Positions 7,700 through 15,960 are shown, counted from the first letter of the stretch. The stretch: 25,404 nt of DNA from Deltaproteobacteria bacterium (GCA_003105225.1 PQAK01000220.1:1-25404), one strand, 5' to 3'. Notes: a model not told the origin generated them from the sequence alone. Numbers and translations are program-made.

Positions 7700-9142
7700 A
7701 TGGCGTTCCGCGACCTGAGGGAGTTCCTCTCCGCGCTCGACGCCCGGGGGGAGCTGAAACGGATCGCCGCCCCCGTGTCGGCCGAGCTGGAGGCGGCCGA
7801 AATCGCCGACCGTACGGTCAAATCCGGAGGGCCCGCGCTCCTGTTCGAGAACGTGAAGGGCCATTCCGTCCCCCTCGCCATGAACCTCTTCGGCACGATG
7901 GAGCGGATGTGCCTCGCGCTGGGCGTCGCCTCCCTGGACGAGATCGCGGAACGGATGCAGGAGGTGATCGAGCCGGAGATCCCGTCGAACTTCCTCGAGA
8001 AGCTGAAGATGCTTCCCAAGCTCGCCCGGCTGGCCGATTTCGTGCCGAAGACGGTGGCGTCCGCGCCGTGCCAGGAGGTGGTCGAGGCGGACCGCCCGTC
8101 GCTCTCCTTCCTTCCGGTGGTCAAGACCTGGCCCGGGGACGGCGGCCCGTTCATCACGCTGCCGCTGGTCTTCACGAACGATCCCGTCACCGGCCGGCGC
8201 AACGTGGGGATGTACCGGATGCACGTCTACGACGAGACGACCACGGGGATGCACTGGCACGTCCACAAGGGGGGGGCGCAGCACTACCGCGGGTTCCGCA
8301 AAAGGAAGGAGCGCATGCCGGTGGCCGTCGCGCTGGGAGGCGACCCGGCCACCCTGTACGCCGCCACCGCCCCGCTGCCGGAGGACGTCGACGAGATGCT
8401 GTTCGCCGGTTTCCTTCGGAAGGAGCCGGTGGAGCTGGTCCGGTGCAGGACGTGCGATATCGAGGTCCCGGCCCACGCCGAGGTGATCCTGGAAGGATAC
8501 GTCGATCCCGGCGAGCTGCGCGTCGAGGGGCCGTTCGGCGACCACACCGGGTACTACTCCCTCGCCGACCGGTACCCCGTCTTCCACCTGACGTGCGTCA
8601 CGCGGCGCAGGGACCCGATCTACCCGGCGACGATCGTGGGGAAGCCGCCGATGGAGGACGTCTACCTCGGGAAGGCGACGGAGCGGATCTTCCTCCCGCT
8701 GCTGCGGAAGATCGTCCCCGAAGTGGCGGACATGAACCTCCCGATCGAGGGGATCTTCCACAACTTCGCATTCTTCTCCATCGACAAGCGGTACCCCGGC
8801 CACGCGCGGAAGGTGATGAGCGCCGTGTGGGGGCTGGGGCTGCTCATGTTCTCCAAGTTCGTCGTGATCTTCGACTCGGACGTGAACATCCAGGACCTCT
8901 CCGAGGTGCTCTGGCGGATCGGGAACAACGTGGACCCGCGGCGCGACGTGATGATCGTGGAGGGGCCGGTGGACGCCCTCGAGCACGCCTCCCCCCTCCC
9001 GCACTACGGCTCGAAGATGGGGATCGACGCCACCCGGAAGTGGGCCTCGGAAGGGTTTGCGCGCGAGTGGCCCGACGACATCCGGATGGCCGAGGAGATC
9101 GTCGCGCTCGTCAGCCGCCGGTGGAAGGAGTACGGTTTCTAG
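7700..9142 (+). CDS. ubiD: UbiD-family prenyl-FMN-dependent decarboxylase (candidate MqnL)
   Basis: The protein has 480 residues, with AGGAGGT just before its ATG. It belongs to the UbiD family, (de)carboxylases that use prenylated FMN made by UbiX. The family motif EGPFGDHTGYY (residues 276-286) holds the conserved acidic residues, and the usual N-terminal RDLREFL and MHWHVHKGGAQHY blocks are present. The stop codon touches the start of a UbiA homologue, and ubiX follows. In organisms using the futalosine pathway, such a trio carries out prenylation and decarboxylation of 1,4-dihydroxy-6-naphthoate (MqnP, MqnL, MqnM). I infer that role here; a ubiquinone role is less likely for the suggested lineage, and other aromatic substrates cannot be excluded. 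Confidence 0.9.
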   Translation: MAFRDLREFLSALDARGELKRIAAPVSAELEAAEIADRTVKSGGPALLFENVKGHSVPLAMNLFGTMERMCLALGVASLDEIAERMQEVIEPEIPSNFLEKLKMLPKLARLADFVPKTVASAPCQEVVEADRPSLSFLPVVKTWPGDGGPFITLPLVFTNDPVTGRRNVGMYRMHVYDETTTGMHWHVHKGGAQHYRGFRKRKERMPVAVALGGDPATLYAATAPLPEDVDEMLFAGFLRKEPVELVRCRTCDIEVPAHAEVILEGYVDPGELRVEGPFGDHTGYYSLADRYPVFHLTCVTRRRDPIYPATIVGKPPMEDVYLGKATERIFLPLLRKIVPEVADMNLPIEGIFHNFAFFSIDKRYPGHARKVMSAVWGLGLLMFSKFVVIFDSDVNIQDLSEVLWRIGNNVDPRRDVMIVEGPVDALEHASPLPHYGSKMGIDATRKWASEGFAREWPDDIRMAEEIVALVSRRWKEYGF

Positions 9143-9994
9143 ATGTTCCGGCGGATCGGGACGTACCTGGAGATGATCAAGGTGGCGCACACGGTATTCG
9201 CGCTGCCGTTCGCGCTGATGGGGGCGTTTCTGGCAGCCCGCGGCATGCCCGCGGCCAAGACGCTTTTCTACATTGTGCTGGCGATGGTCGGGGGGCGCAG
9301 CGCCGCGATGGGGTTCAACCGGGTGATCGATGCGGAGATCGATGCGCGGAATCCCCGCACGAAGGACCGGGCGATCCCCGCCGGGCAGGTGAGCAAGCCG
9401 ATGGCGGCGGTGTTCATCTTCCTGTCGGTCCTCCTGCTCGAGCTGTCCGCCGCCAAGCTCAACCCCCTCTGCCTCAAGCTGTCGCCGATCCTCCTGCTGC
9501 TCCTGTTCTCCTACTCCTACACGAAACGGTTCACCTGGGCGTCCCACGTGGTGCTGGGGCTGTGCCTGGGGGCGGCGCCGCTGGCCGCCTGGATCGCGGT
9601 CACGGGCGCGTTCGACCCCCGCATCCTGGCCATCTCCTTCGCGGTCCTGTTCTGGGTGGCCGGGTTCGACGTCCTCTACGCCCTCCAGGACATCGAGTTC
9701 GATCGGAAGGAGGGGCTCCATTCCATCCCCCGCTTCCTGGGCGTGGGGAAATCTCTTTGGGTGGCGAGGGCCTTTCACTTCGCGATGGCGGGCCTGCTCC
9801 TGCTGGGATATCATAGTTTCGGGCTGGGCGGGTGGTATCTTGCCGGCTGGGGACTGTGCACCGGTGTGCTCGTGTACGAGCACGCGATCCTTTCGGAAGA
9901 CGATCTGTCGAGGCTGAACGTCGCCTTCTTCAACTTGAACGGCATCGTCAGCATCGCGCTTTGCCTGTTCACCTACCTGGACCTGGCTTTGTAG
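9143..9994 (+). CDS. ubiA: UbiA-family membrane prenyltransferase (candidate MqnP)
   Basis: The protein has 283 residues and begins at the base right after the ubiD stop, which implies translational coupling. It is a polytopic membrane protein of the UbiA superfamily. The two Mg-diphosphate motifs are present: N59xxxD63xxxD67 (in NRVIDAEID) and D183xxxD187 (in YALQDIEFD, after D176). Such enzymes attach a polyprenyl chain to an aromatic acid. Placed between UbiD and UbiX homologues, it most likely prenylates 1,4-dihydroxy-6-naphthoate in menaquinone synthesis, though automated annotation would probably call it 4-hydroxybenzoate polyprenyltransferase. The family call is firm; the substrate is inference. 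Confidence 0.92.
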   Translation: MFRRIGTYLEMIKVAHTVFALPFALMGAFLAARGMPAAKTLFYIVLAMVGGRSAAMGFNRVIDAEIDARNPRTKDRAIPAGQVSKPMAAVFIFLSVLLLELSAAKLNPLCLKLSPILLLLLFSYSYTKRFTWASHVVLGLCLGAAPLAAWIAVTGAFDPRILAISFAVLFWVAGFDVLYALQDIEFDRKEGLHSIPRFLGVGKSLWVARAFHFAMAGLLLLGYHSFGLGGWYLAGWGLCTGVLVYEHAILSEDDLSRLNVAFFNLNGIVSIALCLFTYLDLAL

Positions 9995-10030
9995 AGCCTG
10001 CCGGACGGAGCAGGAACGGGAGATATTCCC

Positions 10031-10705
10031 ATGAAGGTCCTTCTGGGCATCTCGGGGGCAAGCGGCGCCGTTTACGGCGTGCGCACGGGGACGGTCCTCC
10101 TTGCCGCGGGGGCCGAGCTGCACGTGCTGGTGACGAAGACCGCGTGGGAGATCCTTGCCGAGGAAATCCCCGGGGGCCCGCCGCCCGCGTCGCAGCAGGC
10201 CAGGCGGCTGTGGATCGCCCGGCTGCTGTCGGCTCCCCCGGGGAAATGCCGACTCCATCCCGAGGACGATTTCCGCATCCCGTTCGCATCCGGGTCGAAC
10301 CCCCCCGACGCCGTGGTCATCGCTCCCTGCTCGATGGGGATGCTCGGCCGGATCGCGCACGGCGTCTCCACGTCGGTTCTCGAGCGGTGCGCCGACGTCG
10401 CGCTGAAGGAGAAAAGGCCCCTGGTGCTCGTCCCCCGGGAGACGCCGTTGTCCGCCATCCACCTGGAGAACATGCTGGCCCTGTCCCGCGCCGGGGCGGA
10501 AATCCTTCCCGCCTGCCCCGGCTTCTACCACCGCCCCTCCTCCGTGGAGGACCTGGTCGATTTCGTGGTATCCCGCGTGGTCTCCCGGCTCGGGGTGGAT
10601 ATCGCGCGGGTTCCGCGCTGGGGGGAAGCGGCGGAAAAGGAAACGAAGGGGAGGGAGAAGGCGGGGAGCGCGGGATCGTTGCGCCGTCTTCGCCGGCGCC
10701 GGTGA
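10031..10705 (+). CDS. ubiX: UbiX-family flavin prenyltransferase (candidate MqnM)
   Basis: The protein has 224 residues, preceded by GGGAG eight bases before the ATG. UbiX enzymes join a dimethylallyl group to FMN to make the cofactor of UbiD. Family motifs are clear: GISGASGAVYG at 7-17 (flavin binding), PCSMGMLGRIAHG, RETPLSAIHLENML and the FYHRP segment near the C-terminus. The last 25 or so residues are charged and arginine-rich and extend past the usual fold. The gene follows ubiA after 36 bases and supplies the cofactor for the UbiD two genes upstream. The receiver gene starts 16 bases downstream, so the quinone genes and the signalling genes are probably on one transcript. Confidence 0.93.
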   Translation: MKVLLGISGASGAVYGVRTGTVLLAAGAELHVLVTKTAWEILAEEIPGGPPPASQQARRLWIARLLSAPPGKCRLHPEDDFRIPFASGSNPPDAVVIAPCSMGMLGRIAHGVSTSVLERCADVALKEKRPLVLVPRETPLSAIHLENMLALSRAGAEILPACPGFYHRPSSVEDLVDFVVSRVVSRLGVDIARVPRWGEAAEKETKGREKAGSAGSLRRLRRRR

Positions 10706-10721
10706 AGCAGGAGGAGGACCG

Positions 10722-11078
10722 ATGAAGAAAATTCTGGTCGTGGACGACGAGGAGAACATCCGGGAGCTCTACCGGGATGAGCTGACCGAGGAAGGGTACC
10801 AGGTGGAGCTGGCCGAGAACGGGATCCGGGCGCTGGCGAAGTTCGAGTCGTTCCGCCCCGACCTCGTGACGCTCGACGTGATGATGCCCGGGATGGACGG
10901 GATCGAGGTGCTGCAGCGGATCCGCGAGAAGAACCCGTCGGTCCCCGTCCTCCTGCTGACGGCGTTCGGCGAATTCAAGCAGGACTTCCACACCTGGGCG
11001 TCGGACGCCTACATCGTGAAATCGGCCGACGTGACCGAGCTCAAGCAGACCGTGCGCCGTCTCCTGGGGAATCGATGA
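10722..11078 (+). CDS. Single-domain response regulator (receiver only)
   Basis: The protein has 118 residues and consists of one receiver domain with no output domain. The acidic pair D8/D9, phospho-acceptor D52 (TLDVMMPG), T80 (LLLTAF) and K100 are all present, so it should be phosphorylatable. An AGGAGGA site precedes the ATG. Its stop overlaps the start of the next gene as ATGA. The partner kinase is not nearby. Given its place ahead of a GAF protein and a GGDEF protein, it may pass a phospho-signal to those two; that is inference. Confidence 0.93.
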   Translation: MKKILVVDDEENIRELYRDELTEEGYQVELAENGIRALAKFESFRPDLVTLDVMMPGMDGIEVLQRIREKNPSVPVLLLTAFGEFKQDFHTWASDAYIVKSADVTELKQTVRRLLGNR

Positions 11079-12169
11079 CCGTTCTCTCGGTCCTCTACGA
11101 GGCGCTGCGGGGGAAGAAGCACACGACCGTGCCCCCGAGGGAGATTTCCCTGGCCGGGGCGCTGACGTCGGGGCTCTACGAAGTTTCCCAGGCGATGAGC
11201 ACTCCCGCGGGGGACGTGCAGCGCAGCTTCGACCTGATCGTTTCCGCCTCGGCCTCCATCCTGCGCGTCGAGCGGTGCCTCCTGATGCTCAAGACGCCCG
11301 GCCAGGAATACCTGGTTCCCCGCTCGATCGCCGGGGTCCCGCGCGGAAGGCAGTTCGACAAGTACCGCCAGGAGATCCACGACAACGTGTTCGCCCAGAT
11401 CCTCGAGGGCGGGGAGGGGATGATCATCTCCGAGGCGCGGCTGGGCCCGGAGCGGAAGCTCCTGCGGCTGATGCGCCGCCTCGATATCCGGGGGTTCCTC
11501 GCGGCGCCGGTCAAGGGGGACTCGGGCGTGGTGGGGATCCTGGCCGCCGCGACGCCGCTGGACGGGAGGCAGCTTTCCGACGCCGACCTGAAGCTGCTGT
11601 CGGTGATGGCGAACTTCGCCGCGGTGGCGCTCGAGAACGCCCACCTGGTGTCGCGCCTGGATCGGAAGGCCAGGAGGATCGCGGCGATCCTGGAGATCAG
11701 TCGGGCGCTCAACGAGGAGCACGATGCGTCCGTCCTCTTCCAGCTCATCGTCGACCGCGCGACGGAGCTGATGGGCGCATCCAGCGGCTCGGTGATCCTC
11801 ATCGACAAGGAGTCGGGGGTCCTTCGCATCGAGGCGGAGCGGGGGCTCGGAGAGGGCGTCAAGGAGGCGATGCTGCTGCCGGTCGGCCAGGGAATCACCG
11901 GCTGGGTGGCCAAGGAGGGGAAGCCGGTCCTTGCCTCGGACGTCCGGCGGGATCCCCGGTACATCGAGGCGAATCCGAAGGTGCGGTCCGAGATGGCGGT
12001 CCCGATCCAGTGGAGGAACGAGGTGGTGGGGGTGCTGAACCTGGACCATTACGAGCCGGAAGCCTTCGCGGAGGAGGACCTGGAGCTGCTGGGCGCCTTC
12101 GGCAACGCCGCCGCGGTGGCCCTGAAAAATGCCCACGTCCTGGGGGAGGAAGGGGAGAAGGGCGCGTGA
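11075..12169 (+). CDS. Tandem GAF-domain sensor protein
   Basis: The protein has 364 residues and starts within the ATGA overlap with the receiver gene. It contains two GAF domains: the first at about residues 50-195, the second at about 205-355. The second has the typical end pattern GQGITGWVAKEGKPVLASDV, then MAVPIQWRNEVVGVLNLDH. No kinase, cyclase or DNA-binding output is visible, and I see no membrane segment, so it is a cytosolic ligand-binding or scaffold protein. GAF domains bind cyclic nucleotides, haem, metals or small molecules; the ligand is not clear here. Its stop overlaps the GTG start of the GGDEF gene (GTGA), so the two are made together and may form a sensor/output pair. Confidence 0.88.
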   Translation: MTVLSVLYEALRGKKHTTVPPREISLAGALTSGLYEVSQAMSTPAGDVQRSFDLIVSASASILRVERCLLMLKTPGQEYLVPRSIAGVPRGRQFDKYRQEIHDNVFAQILEGGEGMIISEARLGPERKLLRLMRRLDIRGFLAAPVKGDSGVVGILAAATPLDGRQLSDADLKLLSVMANFAAVALENAHLVSRLDRKARRIAAILEISRALNEEHDASVLFQLIVDRATELMGASSGSVILIDKESGVLRIEAERGLGEGVKEAMLLPVGQGITGWVAKEGKPVLASDVRRDPRYIEANPKVRSEMAVPIQWRNEVVGVLNLDHYEPEAFAEEDLELLGAFGNAAAVALKNAHVLGEEGEKGA

Positions 12170-13125
12170 TCCCCACGGTCCTGATCGCGCGTCCCTTGTG
12201 GCCCGTCCTGCGCCGGATCGCGCCGTTCCTGGCCGCAGAAGGATACCGCGTGGAGGAGGCTCCTTCCTGGTCGCGTCTCGTGGAGGCGCAGCTGTCCTGC
12301 CCGGAACTTGCGGGCGTTTTCCTGGGGGAGCACGGGGAGGTCGGCGAGGAGATCGTTCTCCTGCGCCGCTTCCGGCAGCGGGAGGGGGCGGCGGGAGTCC
12401 CGGCGATCCTGGTCGGCGGGATGAACGCGTTGCTGCGCGCTTCGAAGTTCCGGGCCGCGGGCGCGGACCTGGTGGTGCCGGCCGACCTCTCGCCGGAGAT
12501 CCTGATGGAGAGGGCGGCGCCCCTGCTGCATTACGGCGCTCTCTACCAGTCCCTTTTCGGCTCCAACCGCGACCTGCGCGAGCGGGCCATGCTCGACGAG
12601 CTGACGGGATTGCCCGACCGGAGGCAATTTTCCCTGGAGGTCGCCCGCCACATCGAGATGGCCCGGCGCATCGGGCGGCCCCTGTCCTGCATCATTATGG
12701 ACATCGACGATTTCAAGAAGGTCAACGAACGGTATGGGCACCCGGAAGGGGACAAGGTGATCCGCCAGATCGGGACCGTGGTTTCCCGGGCGAAACGGAC
12801 GTACGACTCGGTTGCCCGGCTCGGCGGCGACGAGTTCGGGTGGCTGCTGGTGGACGCGGACCGGCAGCAGGCGATCCAGGCGGCGGACAGGATCCACGGC
12901 CTGGTGGGGGAGAGCGTGTTCGACGCGGCGCCCGACCCGATCCGGGTGACCGCCACGTTCGGCGTTTCCTCGGTGTCGCCGGGGATGGACCTGTCGGTGG
13001 ACTACCTTGTGGGCAACGCCGACCGGGCGCTATACTGGGGCAAGGAAAGCGGGAAAAACAGGGTCCGGTTCTACCCGGCGATGAAGGCGAAAATCGATGC
13101 AGCGGCCGATTCTTACATATCCTGA
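12166..13125 (+). CDS. Diguanylate cyclase with a degenerate receiver-like N-terminal domain
   Basis: The protein has 319 residues and starts at a GTG overlapping the GAF gene's stop. Residues 1-125 resemble a receiver fold (VLIARPLWPVL start, then VPAILVGG and AAGADLVVPADL blocks), but there is no aspartate at the phosphorylation site, so it is probably a pseudo-receiver. The C-terminal GGDEF domain is intact: DELTGLPDRRQF at its start, MDIDDFKKVNERYGH, and the active GGDEF at 220-224. An RxxD inhibitory site (R211-T-Y-D214) lies exactly five residues ahead, so product inhibition by cyclic-di-GMP is expected. The last 29 bases overlap def in another frame. It should make c-di-GMP from two GTP; what controls it is inferred from its neighbours. 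Confidence 0.93.
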   Translation: MIPTVLIARPLWPVLRRIAPFLAAEGYRVEEAPSWSRLVEAQLSCPELAGVFLGEHGEVGEEIVLLRRFRQREGAAGVPAILVGGMNALLRASKFRAAGADLVVPADLSPEILMERAAPLLHYGALYQSLFGSNRDLRERAMLDELTGLPDRRQFSLEVARHIEMARRIGRPLSCIIMDIDDFKKVNERYGHPEGDKVIRQIGTVVSRAKRTYDSVARLGGDEFGWLLVDADRQQAIQAADRIHGLVGESVFDAAPDPIRVTATFGVSSVSPGMDLSVDYLVGNADRALYWGKESGKNRVRFYPAMKAKIDAAADSYIS

Positions 13126-13570
13126 CCCCTTCCTGCAGAAAAAAGCGGCCCCCGTTTCCCTGGTGAACGACAGGATCCGGGAACTCGTCCGGGACATGTT
13201 CGAAACGATGCGCGCCGCCTCCGGGGTCGGGCTTGCCGCACCGCAGATCGGCGTCGGCAAACGCGTGATCGTCGTGGACGTTTCCGCCGTCGAAAAGGAC
13301 ATCGCCCCGCTGGCCCTCGTCAATCCCCGGATCGTCGAGAGCAGGGGGCTGGTGGTGGGGGTCGAAGGGTGCCTGAGCATCCCGGGCGTGGAAGGGGAAG
13401 TTCCCCGGGGCGAAGTGGTCCTGGTCAAGGCGCAAGATGACCAGGGCCGGCCGGTGCAGCTTACGGCCCGCGGCCTGCTGGCGCGCGCCCTGCAGCACGA
13501 GATCGATCATCTCGACGGGATCCTGTTCATCGACCGGATTCCCGCCGCGGCCGCTCCCGCGGGGCACTAG
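13097..13570 (+). CDS. def: Peptide deformylase
   Basis: The protein has 157 residues. It removes the formyl group from the N-terminal methionine of new proteins. All three family motifs are present: GVGLAAPQIG (43-52), EGCLS (90-94, metal ligand Cys92) and QHEIDH (133-138, ligands His134 and His138, catalytic Glu135). The N-terminus ILTYPDPFLQKKA matches the family, which supports the ATG at 13097. This start lies inside the end of the GGDEF gene (29-base overlap) with only a weak ribosome site, so it may be translationally coupled. It is followed by fmt, its functional partner, as in many bacteria. Confidence 0.97.
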   Translation: MQRPILTYPDPFLQKKAAPVSLVNDRIRELVRDMFETMRAASGVGLAAPQIGVGKRVIVVDVSAVEKDIAPLALVNPRIVESRGLVVGVEGCLSIPGVEGEVPRGEVVLVKAQDDQGRPVQLTARGLLARALQHEIDHLDGILFIDRIPAAAAPAGH

Positions 13571-13596
13571 GGTAGTGGCCCGTCATCCGTAAATCC

Positions 13597-14529
13597 GTGG
13601 CCCCCTTCCGGGTGGTCTTCATGGGGACGCCGGCATTCGCCGTCCCGTCCCTGACCGCGGTCGCCGTTTCCGAAACCGTCACGCTGGTGGTGACCAATCC
13701 CGATCGCCCTTCCGGGCGCGGGCAGGCGCTGTCGATCCCCCCCGTGAAGGCGGAGGCGCAACGACTGGGATTGCCGGTCTTCCAGCCGGAAAAGGCGAAG
13801 CATCCCGACGCCGTCGCGCGGATCGCCGCCGAGACGCCCGACCTGATCGTCGTGGTGGCGTACGGCCACATCCTCCCGAAGTCGATCCTGGACATCCCCG
13901 CGCACGGGTGCGTGAACGTGCACGCATCCCTTCTCCCGAAATACCGGGGGGCCGCTCCCATCAACTGGGCCGTCGCCCGGGGAGAGCGGGTGACCGGGGT
14001 GACCATCATGAAAATGGACGTCGGGATGGACACCGGGCCGATGCTCCTCGCGCGGGAGATGCCGATCTCCGGCGAGGACACGGCCGGCACGCTGTTCGAA
14101 AAGCTTTCCCTCCTGGGCGCGGAGGCGCTTTCCGAAGCCCTTCGCGGGTTCCACGATGGGACGCTGTCGGAAACGCCGCAGGACGACCGCCTGGCGTCCT
14201 ACGCCCCGATGCTGAAAAAAGAGCACGGACGGATCGACTGGTCCCGGCCCGCCGAGGAAGTGCGGAACCTGGTGCGCGCGATGACGCCGTGGCCCTCCGC
14301 CTGCACCTCCCACGAAGGAAAGACGCTCAAGATCCTCTCCGCGTCATTGTGCGAGGGGCGGGGAGAGCCGGGAGAGATCCTGGAGGTCGGCCGCGACGGG
14401 ATCGTGGTCGCCTGCGGCGAGGGCGCGCTCGCGCTCGGCCGGGTCCAGCCGGAAGGGGGCAGGGAGATGCCCTCCAGGGACTATGCCCGGGGGCGCCGCA
14501 TGATGAAGGGAGAGCGGTTATCCCGGTAA
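13597..14529 (+). CDS. fmt: Methionyl-tRNA formyltransferase
   Basis: The protein has 310 residues, the usual length. It formylates initiator Met-tRNA using 10-formyl-tetrahydrofolate. The formyltransferase core is clear: RVVFMGTPAFAVPSL at the start, the catalytic Asn107/His109 in VNVHASLLPKYRGAAP, and Asp145 in MDVGMDTGPM. A C-terminal tRNA-binding domain follows. The start is a GTG 26 bases after def with no good Shine-Dalgarno, so translation probably depends on coupling to def. Its 3' end overlaps the probable start of rsmB. Confidence 0.96.
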   Translation: MAPFRVVFMGTPAFAVPSLTAVAVSETVTLVVTNPDRPSGRGQALSIPPVKAEAQRLGLPVFQPEKAKHPDAVARIAAETPDLIVVVAYGHILPKSILDIPAHGCVNVHASLLPKYRGAAPINWAVARGERVTGVTIMKMDVGMDTGPMLLAREMPISGEDTAGTLFEKLSLLGAEALSEALRGFHDGTLSETPQDDRLASYAPMLKKEHGRIDWSRPAEEVRNLVRAMTPWPSACTSHEGKTLKILSASLCEGRGEPGEILEVGRDGIVVACGEGALALGRVQPEGGREMPSRDYARGRRMMKGERLSR

Positions 14530-15854
14530 GGGATGCGGCGCTTGCGATCCTCGCCCGCGTGGACCGGGGGCGGGCGTACGCCGACATCCTTCTCGAGCGG
14601 GCGCTCCGCGAGGGGGGGTTCCCCGACCCCCGCGACCGGGCGCTTCTCACCGAACTGGTGATGGGCACGTTGCGGCGGCGCGGCGCCCTCGATCACGCCT
14701 TGTCTCCCTGCCTGTCCCGACCGCTGGAAAAGACCGACGCCCTGGTGCGCAACGCGCTGCGCCTGGGCGCCTACCAGCTTCTCCACACGCGCATCCCCGA
14801 TCGTGTGGCGATTTTCGAGACCGTCGCGGCGGTGAAAAGCCTTCGCGGGGAGAAACCGGCCGGGCTGGTCAACGCGGTCCTGCGCGGGATCCTCCGGGCG
14901 GGGAAGACGCCGCCGCTCCCCGGGGACGCGCTGCTCCGGATGTCGGTCGAGCTCTCGGCGCCCCTCCCCCTGCTTGCCGCCCTCGTGCGTTCCCTCGGGG
15001 AGGAGGAGGTGGTCTCCTTCCTGAAAACTTCCCTGGAAAAACCGCCCTTCGACGTGCGCGCCAACACGCTCGTGGTATCCCGCGATGCGTTGATCGCGCG
15101 GCTCGCCGGGGCCGGCATGGAACCGTCCCCCTGCCGGTACGCGAGCGAAGGGATCCTCCTCGGAAAACCCGGGGGGGTCCACGCCGATCCCGGCTTCCGT
15201 TCGGGGGAATACCTCGTGATGGACGAGGGGGCGCAGCTGATCGCCCCGCTGCTCTCCCCCCGGGAGGGGGAGGAGGTGCTCGACGCCTGCGCGGCTCCCG
15301 GCGGAAAGACCACGCACCTTGCGGCGCTCTCCGGGGGGAAGGCCCGGATCCTGGCCGTGGAGGTCTCCGGGGGGCGCGAACGGGTGCTCCGGGAAACGGT
15401 GGCGCGCCTCCGGGCGGGCGGCATCGAAACCGCCGTGCACGATTTTTCCGCGGGGCCGCTGCCGGGCGCGGCGGGGCGGTTCGGCAAGATCCTCGTGGAC
15501 GCCCCGTGCACGGGGATGGGCGTCATCGGGCGCAACCCCGACGCGAAGTGGAGGTTCGACCCGGCGGACCCGGGGAGGATGGCGGCGCTGCAACGCGCCA
15601 TCCTGCGGAACGCCTGGGACTCGCTTTCCCCCGGCGGGCTGCTCGTCTACAGCACCTGCTCCCCGCTTCGGGAGGAGGACGAGGAGGTGGTCGAGGCATT
15701 CCGCCGCGAGACCGGCGCCGTTCCTGCGGGGAGAGCGTCCGCGAAAAACTGGCCGGGGCCCGCGGACGCCTGGACCAAGGAGGGCTTCCTGCGCCTTTCC
15801 CCCCACCGGCACGGCACCGACTACTTCTTCGCCGCATTGCTGCGGAAGGAGTAA
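14520..15854 (+). CDS. rsmB: 16S rRNA (cytosine-967-C5)-methyltransferase RsmB
   Basis: The protein has about 444 residues. An N-terminal NusB-like RNA-binding domain (RDAALAILARVDRG..., residues 4 to about 130) is joined to an RsmB methyltransferase domain. The SAM motif DACAAPGGKTTHLA, the APCTGMGVIGRNPDAKW motif IV and the catalytic YSTCS motif VI are present. It methylates C967 of 16S rRNA. The start is a puzzle. The conserved N-terminus begins inside the end of fmt, and the frame has no ATG, GTG or TTG there. The best-placed codon is ATC at 14520, with GGGAGAG a few bases upstream. The first normal start downstream (GTG at 14559) would cut off conserved residues, and the nearest upstream GTG (about 14349) adds arginine-rich antisense-like sequence. 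Function is sure; the start is not. Confidence 0.93.
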   Translation: MPVRDAALAILARVDRGRAYADILLERALREGGFPDPRDRALLTELVMGTLRRRGALDHALSPCLSRPLEKTDALVRNALRLGAYQLLHTRIPDRVAIFETVAAVKSLRGEKPAGLVNAVLRGILRAGKTPPLPGDALLRMSVELSAPLPLLAALVRSLGEEEVVSFLKTSLEKPPFDVRANTLVVSRDALIARLAGAGMEPSPCRYASEGILLGKPGGVHADPGFRSGEYLVMDEGAQLIAPLLSPREGEEVLDACAAPGGKTTHLAALSGGKARILAVEVSGGRERVLRETVARLRAGGIETAVHDFSAGPLPGAAGRFGKILVDAPCTGMGVIGRNPDAKWRFDPADPGRMAALQRAILRNAWDSLSPGGLLVYSTCSPLREEDEEVVEAFRRETGAVPAGRASAKNWPGPADAWTKEGFLRLSPHRHGTDYFFAALLRKE

Positions 15855-15873
15855 TAACCTCAGACGTAAATGA

Positions 15874-15939
15874 TGTAGTGGCGTGAATCGATCCGGAGAG
15901 ACCGGCGAAGCCGGCACCGCATGCAGCCCTGTAGTGGCG
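15874..15939 (+). repeat. Short direct repeat and hairpin in the rsmB-rpe gap
   Basis: The 144-base gap holds the 10-mer TGTAGTGGCG twice (15874-15883 and 15930-15939). Between them lies a small hairpin, CCGGC-GAA-GCCGG (15902-15914). No T-run follows the hairpin, so it is a weak terminator at best. Function unknown. Confidence 0.35.
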
Positions 15940-15960
15940 CCATCGCGCGCCATGCCGTGG

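Noticed and set aside
7346..10759. Very long open frame on the minus strand opposite arsC, ubiD, ubiA and ubiX
   Set aside because: Its translation is proline-, arginine- and histidine-rich with no family motif, and it is fully antisense to four well-recognised genes. It is a product of GC-rich codon use.
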